From positions 1 through 34,530 of the forward strand of contig JAFUCO010000036.1 of assembly GCA_017459635.1 (NCBI GenBank): a stretch of 34,530 bases of DNA. The letters are read 5' to 3'. The notes under the pieces were generated by a model. That model was not told the origin of the DNA, made no database searches, and saw nothing but the letters and a program-made list of their open reading frames with translations. The translations under genes were made by a program, and so were the position numbers. Source of the stretch: Blautia sp. GTDB taxonomy: Bacteria > Bacillota > Clostridia > Lachnospirales > Lachnospiraceae. Below, piece by piece: positions 1 to 6,996 of this stretch; position 1 is the stretch's first letter; the number at the start of each line of letters is the position of its first letter.

Positions 1-3
1 CAT
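1..3 (-). CDS. Start codon of a gene running off the left edge
   Basis: On the minus strand an ATG occupies the first three bases of the window, with a perfect AGGAGG ribosome site seven to eight bases upstream (about 12-17) and an extended -10 promoter at 45-53. Only the start codon lies inside the window, so the product cannot be named. The combination of promoter, ribosome site and start makes a real gene likely. It lies just downstream of the broken nitroreductase gene. Confidence 0.6.
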
Positions 4-44
4 GGTATAAGCCTCCTGATTCTATATGGTTTTGACCTAATTCC

Positions 45-53
45 ATTATAGCA
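45..53 (-). promoter_or_regulatory. Extended -10 promoter for the gene at the left edge
   Basis: The minus strand reads TGCTATAAT, an exact TGn-TATAAT extended -10 element. No good -35 is visible at the usual distance, which extended -10 promoters tolerate. Transcription would start near position 38 and give a leader of about 35 bases ending in AGGAGG and ATG. Confidence 0.6.
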
Positions 54-100
54 TATTTGGGAAGCTTATACCTTTTTTATTTAACAATCATTAGGAAATT

Positions 101-514
101 TCAATGTTTTACGTAACTATTAGGTTGCGAAGTATGAGTAATATTCTTTTCAAATCCCCTGACCCAGCAGGAGCCTATCCCTTCATCCCAGGCAGCAAGC
201 ATCATATGAGTTATGACGATCACCGCATCGGTTACGGCGCAATTATGTCCATCCACTCCAGTCCATGCATCGTCAAAGTCTGCACAGATCAGAAGAACCG
301 TCGGGGCATTAAATGCATAACGCGTCAGGCTGCGTACTTTTTCGATCGCCTCAGGACTTTGAAGCACAAATATCCTTTGCGGCTGGCGGTTCGCGCCGGT
401 GGGAGCAATCTGCCCGGCCCGCAGAATCCGTTCAAGCTTGTCTTCCTCGATTTCTCTTTCTTCAAATTTTCTCACCGAATACCTGCTTTCTGCCAGCTCA
501 AAAAAAGTGTTCAT
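101..514 (-). pseudogene. Nitroreductase family protein, truncated at the C-terminus
   Basis: FMN-dependent nitroreductase-fold protein, normally a cytosolic NAD(P)H oxidoreductase. The N-terminal FMN-binding signature SRYSVRKF (residues 9-16 from the chosen start), the APTGANRQPQ segment and the GIGSCWVRGF segment are clear. After that point a family member continues for roughly 30-45 more residues; here it runs into 14 unrelated residues and a stop, so the 3' end appears lost. I chose the ATG at 514 (137 residues) because GAGGAG lies eight to thirteen bases upstream. An upstream in-frame ATG at 604 would add 30 residues encoded by the leader repeat. Whether the shortened protein folds is doubtful, since the missing part contributes to the dimer and FMN site in this family. 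The substrate cannot be inferred. Confidence 0.7.
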
Positions 515-604
515 ACTTAATTTCTCCTCATTTTCAAAACAAGCTGCCTTTACAGACAAGACAACAACCGAATATATATCCGTTTCTTTCGTCATCATAT
601 TCAT

Positions 605-676
605 TCAAAATAAGCTGCTTTTACAGCCTGAAACAGCAGCCGAACACAAATCAGTCTCTTTCATTATCATATTCAT
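605..676 (-). CDS. Possible 23-residue peptide, repeat copy 2
   Basis: Minus-strand ORF that begins directly after the stop codon of the preceding copy (TGA followed by ATG), an arrangement that would allow translational coupling. Its C-terminal 18 residues are KETDLCSAAVSGCKSSLF, 12 of 18 identical to copy 3, with both Cys, the Gly and the CKSSLF tail kept. No ribosome site of its own is visible. Existence as a product is inferred only from the conservation between copies. Confidence 0.35.
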   Translation of the reverse strand: MNMIMKETDLCSAAVSGCKSSLF

Positions 677-742
677 TCAAAATAAGCTGCTCTTGCAGCC
701 GAGAACAGTAACCGAACATATATCCGTTTCTTTCATCATCAT
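677..742 (-). CDS. Possible 21-residue peptide, repeat copy 3
   Basis: Short minus-strand ORF in the outermost repeat unit. Its residues 4-21 are KETDICSVTVLGCKSSLF. Compared with the neighbouring copy, several base changes are silent (GAA/GAG, ACG/ACT, TGC/TGT, AAG/AAA) and others are conservative, which suggests selection on the peptide. There is no good Shine-Dalgarno sequence. A TATAAT-like box lies 12-17 bases upstream at 754-759, so translation could be nearly leaderless. It could equally be non-coding repeat DNA. Confidence 0.35.
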   Translation of the reverse strand: MMMKETDICSVTVLGCKSSLF

Positions 743-787
743 ATTTATTATACATTATAAACGATAATTGTGTATATAAATCTTTCC

Positions 788-816
788 TTGACTTTCCTTT
801 ATCAACCTTCTATTCT
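788..816 (+). promoter_or_regulatory. Sigma-A promoter for the LacI-type regulator
   Basis: TTGACT (788-793), a 17-base spacer, then TATTCT (811-816) on the plus strand. Transcription would start near 823 and leave a leader of about 100 bases before the ATG at 923. A second TATAAT box at 856-861 lacks a good -35. Confidence 0.6.
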
Positions 817-922
817 GAAAATGCAGACCCCGGATCATTATGCATTACATCAAAGTATAATGTATCCGTAACGGCAAACGCAAAACAGGTCTCAGCAAAA
901 TCGAACAGGAGAATTTCCGTAA

Positions 923-1909
923 ATGTCACAAAAAGCAAGCATAAAAACAATTGCAGAGCTTTCCGGAGTATCTGTCGCTACAGTATCACGTATAATCAAC
1001 CAGAACGGACGCTTTTCAGCTGAAACAGAAGCCCGCGTCCGCAAGATAATGGATGATCTCAATTATTATCCTAATACTGTAGCCAAAAGCCTCCGGCAAA
1101 AGCATTCTATGGTTATCGGAATTATTGTTCCGGATATAACAAACACACATTTTTCCAGACTGATTCTTGAAATTGAGAATTACCTTTTTCAGTATGGATA
1201 TTCTATTCTGATATGCAACACCAACGAGGATGAAAATCTCGAACAACGGCATCTGGATACGCTTATCTCGCAGAGAGTAAGCGGTATACTTTGTCTTACA
1301 GGAAGACGTCACATCATACCGGTAAACATCCCTGTTGTCTATCTGGACCGTCGTCCTGAGGGGTATATTGAAAAAGAAGATTATCTTGTAGAATCCGATA
1401 ACCTGATGGGCGGCTGCCTTGCTGCCCGTTCACTGATCGAATCAGGATGCCGCAGCATCGGTATAGTTTACGCGCCTACAGTTGATATAAACCATAATAT
1501 GCGATGCGAAGGGGCGGCGCAGATGATCACAGAAGCCGGTCTGGTCCCTGCATATATAAAGGCGCAGCGTGTGTCTGCCCCTATTGCCACAGATGCAGTC
1601 ATGGATTATTTTAAAAACAACCCTTCCCCGGATGGTCTTGTGTGTACAAATGATCTGCTGGCAGTCGGTGCATTTCTGGCACTTATGGAACTCGGAATAT
1701 CTGTCCCCGGAAAAGTAAAGATCACAGGGTATGACGACTCTCCTCTGGCCGGTGTCTATAGCCCTTCCCTTACCAGCATACATCAGGATGCAAAAGCAAT
1801 GTCAAAATGTGCAGCCGATATGATCCTTAAGATGATCGATGGTCTGCCCCCGGCAAAATCACATGAAATAATACCGGTACGGCTCATCTCACGAGAAACC
1901 ACCGCCTAA
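923..1909 (+). CDS. LacI family transcriptional repressor
   Basis: Sugar-responsive DNA-binding repressor of 328 residues, the usual family length. Residues 6-55 form the LacI helix-turn-helix and hinge helix (IAELSGVSVATVSRIINQ, then PNTVAKSLRQ). Residues 60-325 are a periplasmic-binding-protein-like effector domain with the typical start VIGIIVPDITNTHF and the GYDDSPLAGVYSPSLTSI segment. The ATG at 923 is preceded by AGGAG at about ten bases. It opens a plus-strand carbohydrate locus (AraC/GH39 regulator, ABC importer, esterases), so these are its likely targets. A candidate operator lies before the permease gene at 4573-4584. The effector sugar is unknown. Family assignment is near certain; target assignment is inference from position. 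Confidence 0.93.
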   Translation: MSQKASIKTIAELSGVSVATVSRIINQNGRFSAETEARVRKIMDDLNYYPNTVAKSLRQKHSMVIGIIVPDITNTHFSRLILEIENYLFQYGYSILICNTNEDENLEQRHLDTLISQRVSGILCLTGRRHIIPVNIPVVYLDRRPEGYIEKEDYLVESDNLMGGCLAARSLIESGCRSIGIVYAPTVDINHNMRCEGAAQMITEAGLVPAYIKAQRVSAPIATDAVMDYFKNNPSPDGLVCTNDLLAVGAFLALMELGISVPGKVKITGYDDSPLAGVYSPSLTSIHQDAKAMSKCAADMILKMIDGLPPAKSHEIIPVRLISRETTA

Positions 1910-1922
1910 GGCTGAACGCAGT

Positions 1923-1947
1923 AAGGCAGAGAATCGTTCCCTGTCTT
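1923..1947. repeat. Degenerate copy of REP-like palindrome
   Basis: A 25-base imperfect palindrome (AAGGCAG at one end, CTGTCTT at the other) just after the repressor stop codon. It matches the intact copies at 33394-33418 and 33985-34009 apart from a few bases. It may act as a weak stem-loop between the repressor gene and the next gene. Confidence 0.6.
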
Positions 1948-1997
1948 ATGACGAGGATGTAACACAGTAAAACCTCTTTATAACAGGAGGGATCATT

Positions 1998-4388
1998 ATG
2001 CATGATAAAAACAGGGACTACAAGATCATATTCCGGACGGATACCGTTGAGAATGCTCATCTTCATCAGGAAATTGAATTCCTGTATGTTATAGAAGGAA
2101 CTCTGCAGATTCAGCTATTCGATCAGCATTATATATTGAAGCCGGAAGATTTTCTGATGATCAACAGCAACCACAGGCATTCCTGGACCGGAACAGGATC
2201 AACAGCCGTCTGCATTCTTCATTTTGATCATTCCATGATGGCGGAGAATCTGAATAAGAAACTGCTTCTGTTCCACTGTAACAGTACACTGGAGGAAGAT
2301 GAGCGATACCGGTATATAAGGGATCTCATGAGCCAGTTTCTCAGCGAGTGTGCTGTCAACGAAAACCCGGCCTCTTTCCGAAAAAAAAGTCTGATCTATG
2401 ATCTTCTGGACTATCTGATCCACAATTTTATCGTAGATAAAACGACAGACATCCCTGGCAGCAATGATCTCCGCATTGAAAAAATGCTTCAATACATCAA
2501 TGACAATTACAACAGTTCCCTTTCTCTGCAGGAACTCGCGGGATCGATGTATATGGCGCCGTCTACATTGTCGCGATTTTTTAAGAGGACAGCCGGCGTC
2601 AATTTTCTGGACTATGTGAATCAGCTGCGGCTACATTATGCCCTCGAAGATTTATGCTACACCAGCAATCCCATCACCTGGATTGCAGAAACCCATGGGT
2701 TCTCAAATGCTTCTGCTTTCAGCAGGATTTTCAGGGAAGAGTACGGTGAATCACCGGCCTCCTACCGAAAGAAATTCGGCACAAGGAAAAGGCAGGAAGA
2801 AAAAGAGAACAACGATACAAAAAGGTACCTGAAAAAATACAGAGAACAAAACCCGGCAAGATCATCAGAAAACCATAAAAGAGACATGATCCGTATCGAA
2901 TGCAGTACGCAGGATTTCAATGAGTGGAATAATCCATGGAGCAAATCGATAAATCTCGGCAATGCTGCTGAATTGCTGAATTCAATTACCCGCAAACAGA
3001 TCAGGAAGGCCAGGGAAGAGATTGGATTTGATTCCGGACAGATTGAGACTTTATTCTCGGACCGGATGATGTTTCGTCAGGGACACAGCCATCATATCTC
3101 AAACTATGCCTATCTTGATATAGTACTGGATTTTCTGGTAAGCCTCGGCATACATCCTCTGATCAACCTGGACAACAGGGGTGCCGTGATCATGCAGGAT
3201 GTAAATCATATTATATATGAAACGCCGGATGAACCCATTTTTGAGGATCTGGACGAACTGCTTTCCATACTGGAGGAATTTCTGCATCATGTTGTTTATC
3301 GTTATGGGATGAAAGAGGTTTCCTGCTGGGCGTTCAATTGCTGGTACCATTCACACAACAGGTCATTTATGGGTATTCCGACAGAGGATTATGTGCTCAC
3401 CTTCGAAAAAATATACCGGAAAATCAAATCGGTGATTCCAGAAGCGAAGGTAGGAGGATGGGGGATCAATTCTACAGACAGGTCCAACACGCATTTTACC
3501 GGTATTATGGAACGATGGTCAAAATCGGATGTTCGGCCGGACTTTATTTCCCTGTATTTGTTTCCTTATATGATGATCGAAATCGATGAAACGAATATGG
3601 ATCATAAACGCCTTTTGAACAATACAGAATATTATTCGAAAACAGTGAATAACTGCAGGAAAAAGATGAATGAATGCGGATTTGGGGAGGTTCCGATCTA
3701 TGTGGTCGAATGGAATACCAGTATTTCCAAGCGGAATTACTACAACGAAACCTGCGGAAAAGCGGCTCATATACTGCAGACGATCGCCCTGCTGAATATC
3801 AGGGTAGACTACGCTGCATACCAGGAGCTGACAGATCTGTCCGGTGTCTATAGTGACAAGTCGGATTATCTGTTCGGAGGATGGGGCCTCATGAACATTC
3901 ATGGCGCAAGAAAACCGGTGTATTATGCACTGATGTTCCTGAATCAGATGTACTCACAGCTTCTCCTGAAGGACGCACATTCCATCATATCCACAAATGG
4001 GAAAGGATCCTATACGATCCTCTGCTTTAATGCAAAGCGCCTGAACTACAGTTATTACCAGAAAAACGAGGGTGATATTCGCGCAGAAGAAATCGAGCAG
4101 ATATTTGAAAACAAAAAAGAACTGGAGATTACTTTCTGCCTGAATCATGTTGAAAACGGCACCTACCATATCAAGGAATATCGTGTACAGCCTGACAGAG
4201 GCAGTGTACTTTATGAGTGGAAACGCCTGGGACTTCGGGAATCTCTTGACCATGAAGATTTTTCCTACCTGAAAAAGATCTCAGTCCCTACAAACCGCCA
4301 CAGACATGTCAATGTAACACAGGAAAAGCTGATCCTGCTTCAGACCCTGGAGGGAAATGAAATCAGACTGATTAAGATAACAAAATAA
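1998..4388 (+). CDS. AraC-type regulator fused to a GH39-like domain
   Basis: A 796-residue fusion. Residues 1-150 form an AraC-type cupin sensor. Residues about 158-262 form the double helix-turn-helix (SLSLQELAGSMYMAPSTLSRFF, then the ITWIAETHGFSNASAFSRIFRE half with the ESPASYRK end). A basic linker (263-295) leads to a glycoside hydrolase family 39-like TIM barrel to the C-terminus. The GH39 nucleophile motif is present as VVEWNTS with Glu571. Where the family has WNEP with the acid/base Glu, this protein reads FNCWY, with Cys448 at the Glu position, so hydrolysis is doubtful and a sugar-sensing role fits better. There is no signal peptide, so it is cytosolic. AGGAGG lies 6-10 bases before the ATG. 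It probably controls the transporter genes that follow its terminator. Confidence 0.85.
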   Translation: MHDKNRDYKIIFRTDTVENAHLHQEIEFLYVIEGTLQIQLFDQHYILKPEDFLMINSNHRHSWTGTGSTAVCILHFDHSMMAENLNKKLLLFHCNSTLEEDERYRYIRDLMSQFLSECAVNENPASFRKKSLIYDLLDYLIHNFIVDKTTDIPGSNDLRIEKMLQYINDNYNSSLSLQELAGSMYMAPSTLSRFFKRTAGVNFLDYVNQLRLHYALEDLCYTSNPITWIAETHGFSNASAFSRIFREEYGESPASYRKKFGTRKRQEEKENNDTKRYLKKYREQNPARSSENHKRDMIRIECSTQDFNEWNNPWSKSINLGNAAELLNSITRKQIRKAREEIGFDSGQIETLFSDRMMFRQGHSHHISNYAYLDIVLDFLVSLGIHPLINLDNRGAVIMQDVNHIIYETPDEPIFEDLDELLSILEEFLHHVVYRYGMKEVSCWAFNCWYHSHNRSFMGIPTEDYVLTFEKIYRKIKSVIPEAKVGGWGINSTDRSNTHFTGIMERWSKSDVRPDFISLYLFPYMMIEIDETNMDHKRLLNNTEYYSKTVNNCRKKMNECGFGEVPIYVVEWNTSISKRNYYNETCGKAAHILQTIALLNIRVDYAAYQELTDLSGVYSDKSDYLFGGWGLMNIHGARKPVYYALMFLNQMYSQLLLKDAHSIISTNGKGSYTILCFNAKRLNYSYYQKNEGDIRAEEIEQIFENKKELEITFCLNHVENGTYHIKEYRVQPDRGSVLYEWKRLGLRESLDHEDFSYLKKISVPTNRHRHVNVTQEKLILLQTLEGNEIRLIKITK

Positions 4389-4397
4389 CAGATTCAG

Positions 4398-4432
4398 AAA
4401 AACTGCTGCCATTTCGGCAGCGGTTTTTTTTT
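4398..4432 (+). terminator. Rho-independent terminator after the AraC/GH39 gene
   Basis: A ten-pair stem (AACTGCTGCC with GGCAGCGGTT, one T-G wobble) around the loop ATTTC, followed by a run of nine T. It lies ten bases after the stop codon, so the transporter genes downstream have their own promoter. Confidence 0.93.
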
Positions 4433-4457
4433 GTTCATAGTGTACCTGACTCATAAT

Positions 4458-4532
4458 GATCAATGTTGGATTGCCAAAATGCAAAAATCGAGTAGTTTCT
4501 GATCGATTATTTTACGCTCAACCGATCAATTA
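4458..4532 (+). promoter_or_regulatory. Three GATC(A/G)AT-type direct repeats, candidate AraC sites
   Basis: GATCAATG at 4458, GATCGATTA at 4501 and GATCAATTA at 4524 lie in the same orientation upstream of the transporter operon, 43 and 23 bases apart, close to two and one multiples of the 21-base spacing AraC family dimers prefer. They are candidate half-sites for the adjacent regulator. This rests only on pattern and position. Confidence 0.35.
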
Positions 4533-4572
4533 ACAAAAAAAGGAATTTTACCGTCTTTTTTTGAACAAAATC

Positions 4573-4584
4573 CGAACGGTTTCG
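4573..4584 (+). promoter_or_regulatory. Candidate LacI-type operator before the transporter genes
   Basis: CGAACGGTTTCG is close to the CG-centred palindromes that LacI family repressors bind, and lies 56-67 bases before the first permease start. I could not identify a convincing -35/-10 pair around it, although AT-rich TATATT and TATAAG boxes occur at about 4600-4614. Confidence 0.3.
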
Positions 4585-4639
4585 ATGGAAAAATTAAAGT
4601 ATATTACATATAAGATGAATCGAAGGAGGGATCAGAAAA

Positions 4640-6001
4640 ATGGAGACGAAATCAGAAAGGAAAGCCGGAAAGCTGTTATCCGGGAAGCAGGTTCTTTGGG
4701 ATGTGATTCTGGTAACTGCGGCTTCTCTGACACTGCTTTTGCTGCCGTTCGCACACTACCGCTACAAAAAAGCCGATCACATGATCAGCGGACTTCAGTT
4801 TCTCACCAGAACACAGCTGCAGAATGGAGAAGTTACTCTCGAACCGAATCTGTTTATCCTTATAGCTGCAGGCTTAAGCATTGCGGTTATTCTGCTTGCT
4901 TTGCTTTTTCCGAAGATCAAAAAGATAAAGGTCAGAGGGATCCTGCTTTGTATTCTGCCTTTTGTGCAGGTGATAGTTACGGTATTGTTTGTATCCGGAA
5001 TCGAAACAACTCTGTCCGATGTAAAAAAGCCCGGGATTTCATACGGTGCTGCTGTTGAGCTGGTATTGTACATTCTTCTGATCATACGGGGATTACAGAT
5101 CCTGTATACAAACAAGGTATTGTCCATGCTGGACTTCATGATCCTTCCGGGAGCCTTATACCTGTTCATTAACAATTACTGCCCAATGGCAGGGCTTGCA
5201 CTGGCCTTCAAGAAGATAGACTATTCCCTCGGCTTTCTGAAAAGCCCCTGGGTCGGGTTCGAGAATTTCAAATACCTGTTCTCCACATCAGACGCTTTTG
5301 TAATGACCCGGAACACGATCCTTTACAATGTGGCCTTCATCATTATCGGTAATGCGATGGGAATTCTTGTAGGGCTTTTTCTCAGCGAGCTGTTCAGCTC
5401 AAAGCTGCAGAAGTTTTTCCAGACTGCGATCCTGCTGCCACAGATGATTTCGTACATTATTGTAGCTTATATCGTTTTTGCATTTCTCAGCAACGAAGCC
5501 GGAATGATCACAAAGGCAATAGCAGCCAACGGAACGATGGTCAATTTTTACAATACGCCCAAATACTGGCCGTTCATCATTATTCTGGTAAATACCTGGA
5601 AAGGCCTGGGATACTCCGCGGTGATGTACCTGGCGGCAATCCTCGGGATCGACAAGAATCTGTATGAAGCCGCCTATGTAGACGGAGCCACCCGAAAGCA
5701 GCGGATATTCCGTATCACGATGCCTCTTTTAAAGCCGACCATAATCACATTGTTCACCATGCAGGTGGGAAGAATCTTCTTCTCGGATTTCGGTCTCTTT
5801 TTCCAGGTACCGATGAATTCCGGAGCATTGTATTCCACGACACAGACGATCGATACCTTTGTTTACAGGGCTCTGCTCCAGCAAAACAGTCTGTCTATGT
5901 CATCTGCAGCAGGTTTGTATCAGTCCGTCGTAGGTTTTGTAGTCGTCCTTCTTGCCAATACTCTGATCCGTAGGATGGACAGCGAAAATGCACTGTTTTA
6001 A
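4640..6001 (+). CDS. CUT1 sugar ABC permease, LplB-like, with extended N-terminus
   Basis: Inner-membrane permease of a carbohydrate ABC importer. The last 290 or so residues match the LplB-type permease: GFENFKYLF periplasmic-side start, several membrane helices, and the cytoplasmic EAA loop (Glu343, EAAYVDGATRKQ) that docks the ATPase. The first roughly 150 residues are additional, with three or four hydrophobic helices (about 20-40, 70-90, 100-120, 135-155); family members are usually near 300 residues, this one is 453. AAGGAGGG precedes the ATG. The partner permease follows 13 bases after the stop. No ATPase gene is present in the locus; such importers often share a genome-wide MsmX-type ATPase. 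The substrate is probably an oligosaccharide, by context only. Confidence 0.88.
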   Translation: METKSERKAGKLLSGKQVLWDVILVTAASLTLLLLPFAHYRYKKADHMISGLQFLTRTQLQNGEVTLEPNLFILIAAGLSIAVILLALLFPKIKKIKVRGILLCILPFVQVIVTVLFVSGIETTLSDVKKPGISYGAAVELVLYILLIIRGLQILYTNKVLSMLDFMILPGALYLFINNYCPMAGLALAFKKIDYSLGFLKSPWVGFENFKYLFSTSDAFVMTRNTILYNVAFIIIGNAMGILVGLFLSELFSSKLQKFFQTAILLPQMISYIIVAYIVFAFLSNEAGMITKAIAANGTMVNFYNTPKYWPFIIILVNTWKGLGYSAVMYLAAILGIDKNLYEAAYVDGATRKQRIFRITMPLLKPTIITLFTMQVGRIFFSDFGLFFQVPMNSGALYSTTQTIDTFVYRALLQQNSLSMSSAAGLYQSVVGFVVVLLANTLIRRMDSENALF

Positions 6002-6014
6002 AGGAGGGTATGAA

Positions 6015-6911
6015 ATGGAATCCGGTGTAAAAGGAAAAAGTGAGATCACGTTTCAGATCATAGCCTGTATCGTGTTGGGCATTGTTTCTCTGGCAGCGAT
6101 CATACCGTTCATCCTTCTGATCGTCTCCTCCTTTACAGATGAACAGTCCCTGCTCAGGGATGGATATTCTCTGTTCACCAAGGACTGGAGTCTGGACGCA
6201 TATACGTATCTGTTTAAAGCAAACATCTCACAGATTGCAAGATCCTATGGAATCACTCTGATCGTAACGCTGTTCGGGACATTGGTCAATCTCTTTCTCA
6301 CGGTGCTGACAGGATATGTCCTCTTCAGAAAAGACTATGCACATCGAAAAGGGATGACCTTTTATGTATTCTTTACAATGCTCTTCAATGGAGGGCTTGT
6401 GCCGTCCTACATCATGTGGACACAGGTTTTTCACATGAAAAACTCTTTCCTTGCATTGCTCCTGCCTTCTCTGCTGATGAGCGGATTTATGGTCATGCTG
6501 GTAAAAAGCAATCTTCAAACGACCATTCACCCGGCTCTCCTTGAGGCCGCAAAGATCGACGGAGCCGGGGAATGGACGATTTTCTTTAAGGTCGTAGTTC
6601 CGCTCTCCACACCGATCATGGCAACAGTAGGCCTGATGGCGGCGCTCGGTTACTGGAATGACTGGACCAACGGACTGTACTATATTTCCGATGCAAAACT
6701 GTTCAGTATCCAGCAGCTGCTGAACAATATCCTGACCAATGCGAAAGCCCTCCAGTCCATGGGCTCTGCGGCAGTCGTAACACAGGCTCTGCCAAGCACC
6801 AGCATCCGGATGGCCATCGCTGTAATCGGTATCATACCGATCCTATGTCTCTATCCTTTTTTCCAGAGGTATTTTGTCAAAGGAATTTCGATGGGCGGTG
6901 TAAAGGAATAA
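6015..6911 (+). CDS. CUT1 sugar ABC permease, YtcP-like
   Basis: Second permease of the importer, 298 residues. Six hydrophobic helices are visible, the EAA loop is at Glu177 (EAAKIDGAGEWTIFFK), and the C-terminal PFFQRYFVKGISMGGVKE is the standard ending of this permease family. I chose the ATG at 6015 because AAGGAGGG sits 7-14 bases upstream. The longer frame from 5988 would overlap the upstream gene and has no ribosome site. It pairs with the LplB-like permease and with the secreted binding protein that follows after an 85-base gap containing a palindrome. Confidence 0.92.
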   Translation: MESGVKGKSEITFQIIACIVLGIVSLAAIIPFILLIVSSFTDEQSLLRDGYSLFTKDWSLDAYTYLFKANISQIARSYGITLIVTLFGTLVNLFLTVLTGYVLFRKDYAHRKGMTFYVFFTMLFNGGLVPSYIMWTQVFHMKNSFLALLLPSLLMSGFMVMLVKSNLQTTIHPALLEAAKIDGAGEWTIFFKVVVPLSTPIMATVGLMAALGYWNDWTNGLYYISDAKLFSIQQLLNNILTNAKALQSMGSAAVVTQALPSTSIRMAIAVIGIIPILCLYPFFQRYFVKGISMGGVKE

Positions 6912-6917
6912 TAGTAC

Positions 6918-6936
6918 CTGTTCAGGTTCTGAACAG
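6918..6936. repeat. Palindrome CTGTTCAG-GTT-CTGAACAG between permease and binding-protein genes
   Basis: Perfect eight-pair inverted repeat with a three-base loop, seven bases after the permease stop. The identical 19 bases recur at 26419-26437 before the MMPL exporter gene. In transcripts it would form a small stem-loop without a U tract, so it could be an RNA processing or stabilising hairpin, an operator, or a repeat element. Confidence 0.7.
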
Positions 6937-6996
6937 ATTCTGATAATAATCAAATGAACTTTATTAACAATCATATAACAAAGGAGGAACGTAACA

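Larger units (their letters stand above)
534..753 (-). repeat. Three tandem units of about 72 bp encoding micro-ORFs
   Basis: Three imperfect direct repeats with period 71-72 bp (AAGCTGC anchors at 541, 612 and 684 on the plus strand) fill the leader of the nitroreductase gene. On the minus strand each unit reads as a short open frame starting with ATG. Unit at 742-677 encodes three Met then KETDICSVTVLGCKSSLF. Unit at 676-605 begins on the base after the previous stop and encodes MNMIM then KETDLCSAAVSGCKSSLF. The third unit starts at 604, lost one base, and so reads through into the nitroreductase frame. Each unit also holds a small GCTGC/GCAGC hairpin. Transcription of these units is not proven. 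Confidence 0.75.

Noticed and set aside
677-742. Autoinducing peptide (AgrD) reading of the SSLF tails
   Set aside because: The tail resembles a known staphylococcal pheromone, but the peptides lack the AgrD leader and C-terminal segments and no agrB or agrC gene is in the window.
4561-5058. 165-residue plus-strand ORF overlapping the first permease
   Set aside because: The +1 frame of the permease gene has the ribosome site, helices and EAA motif.
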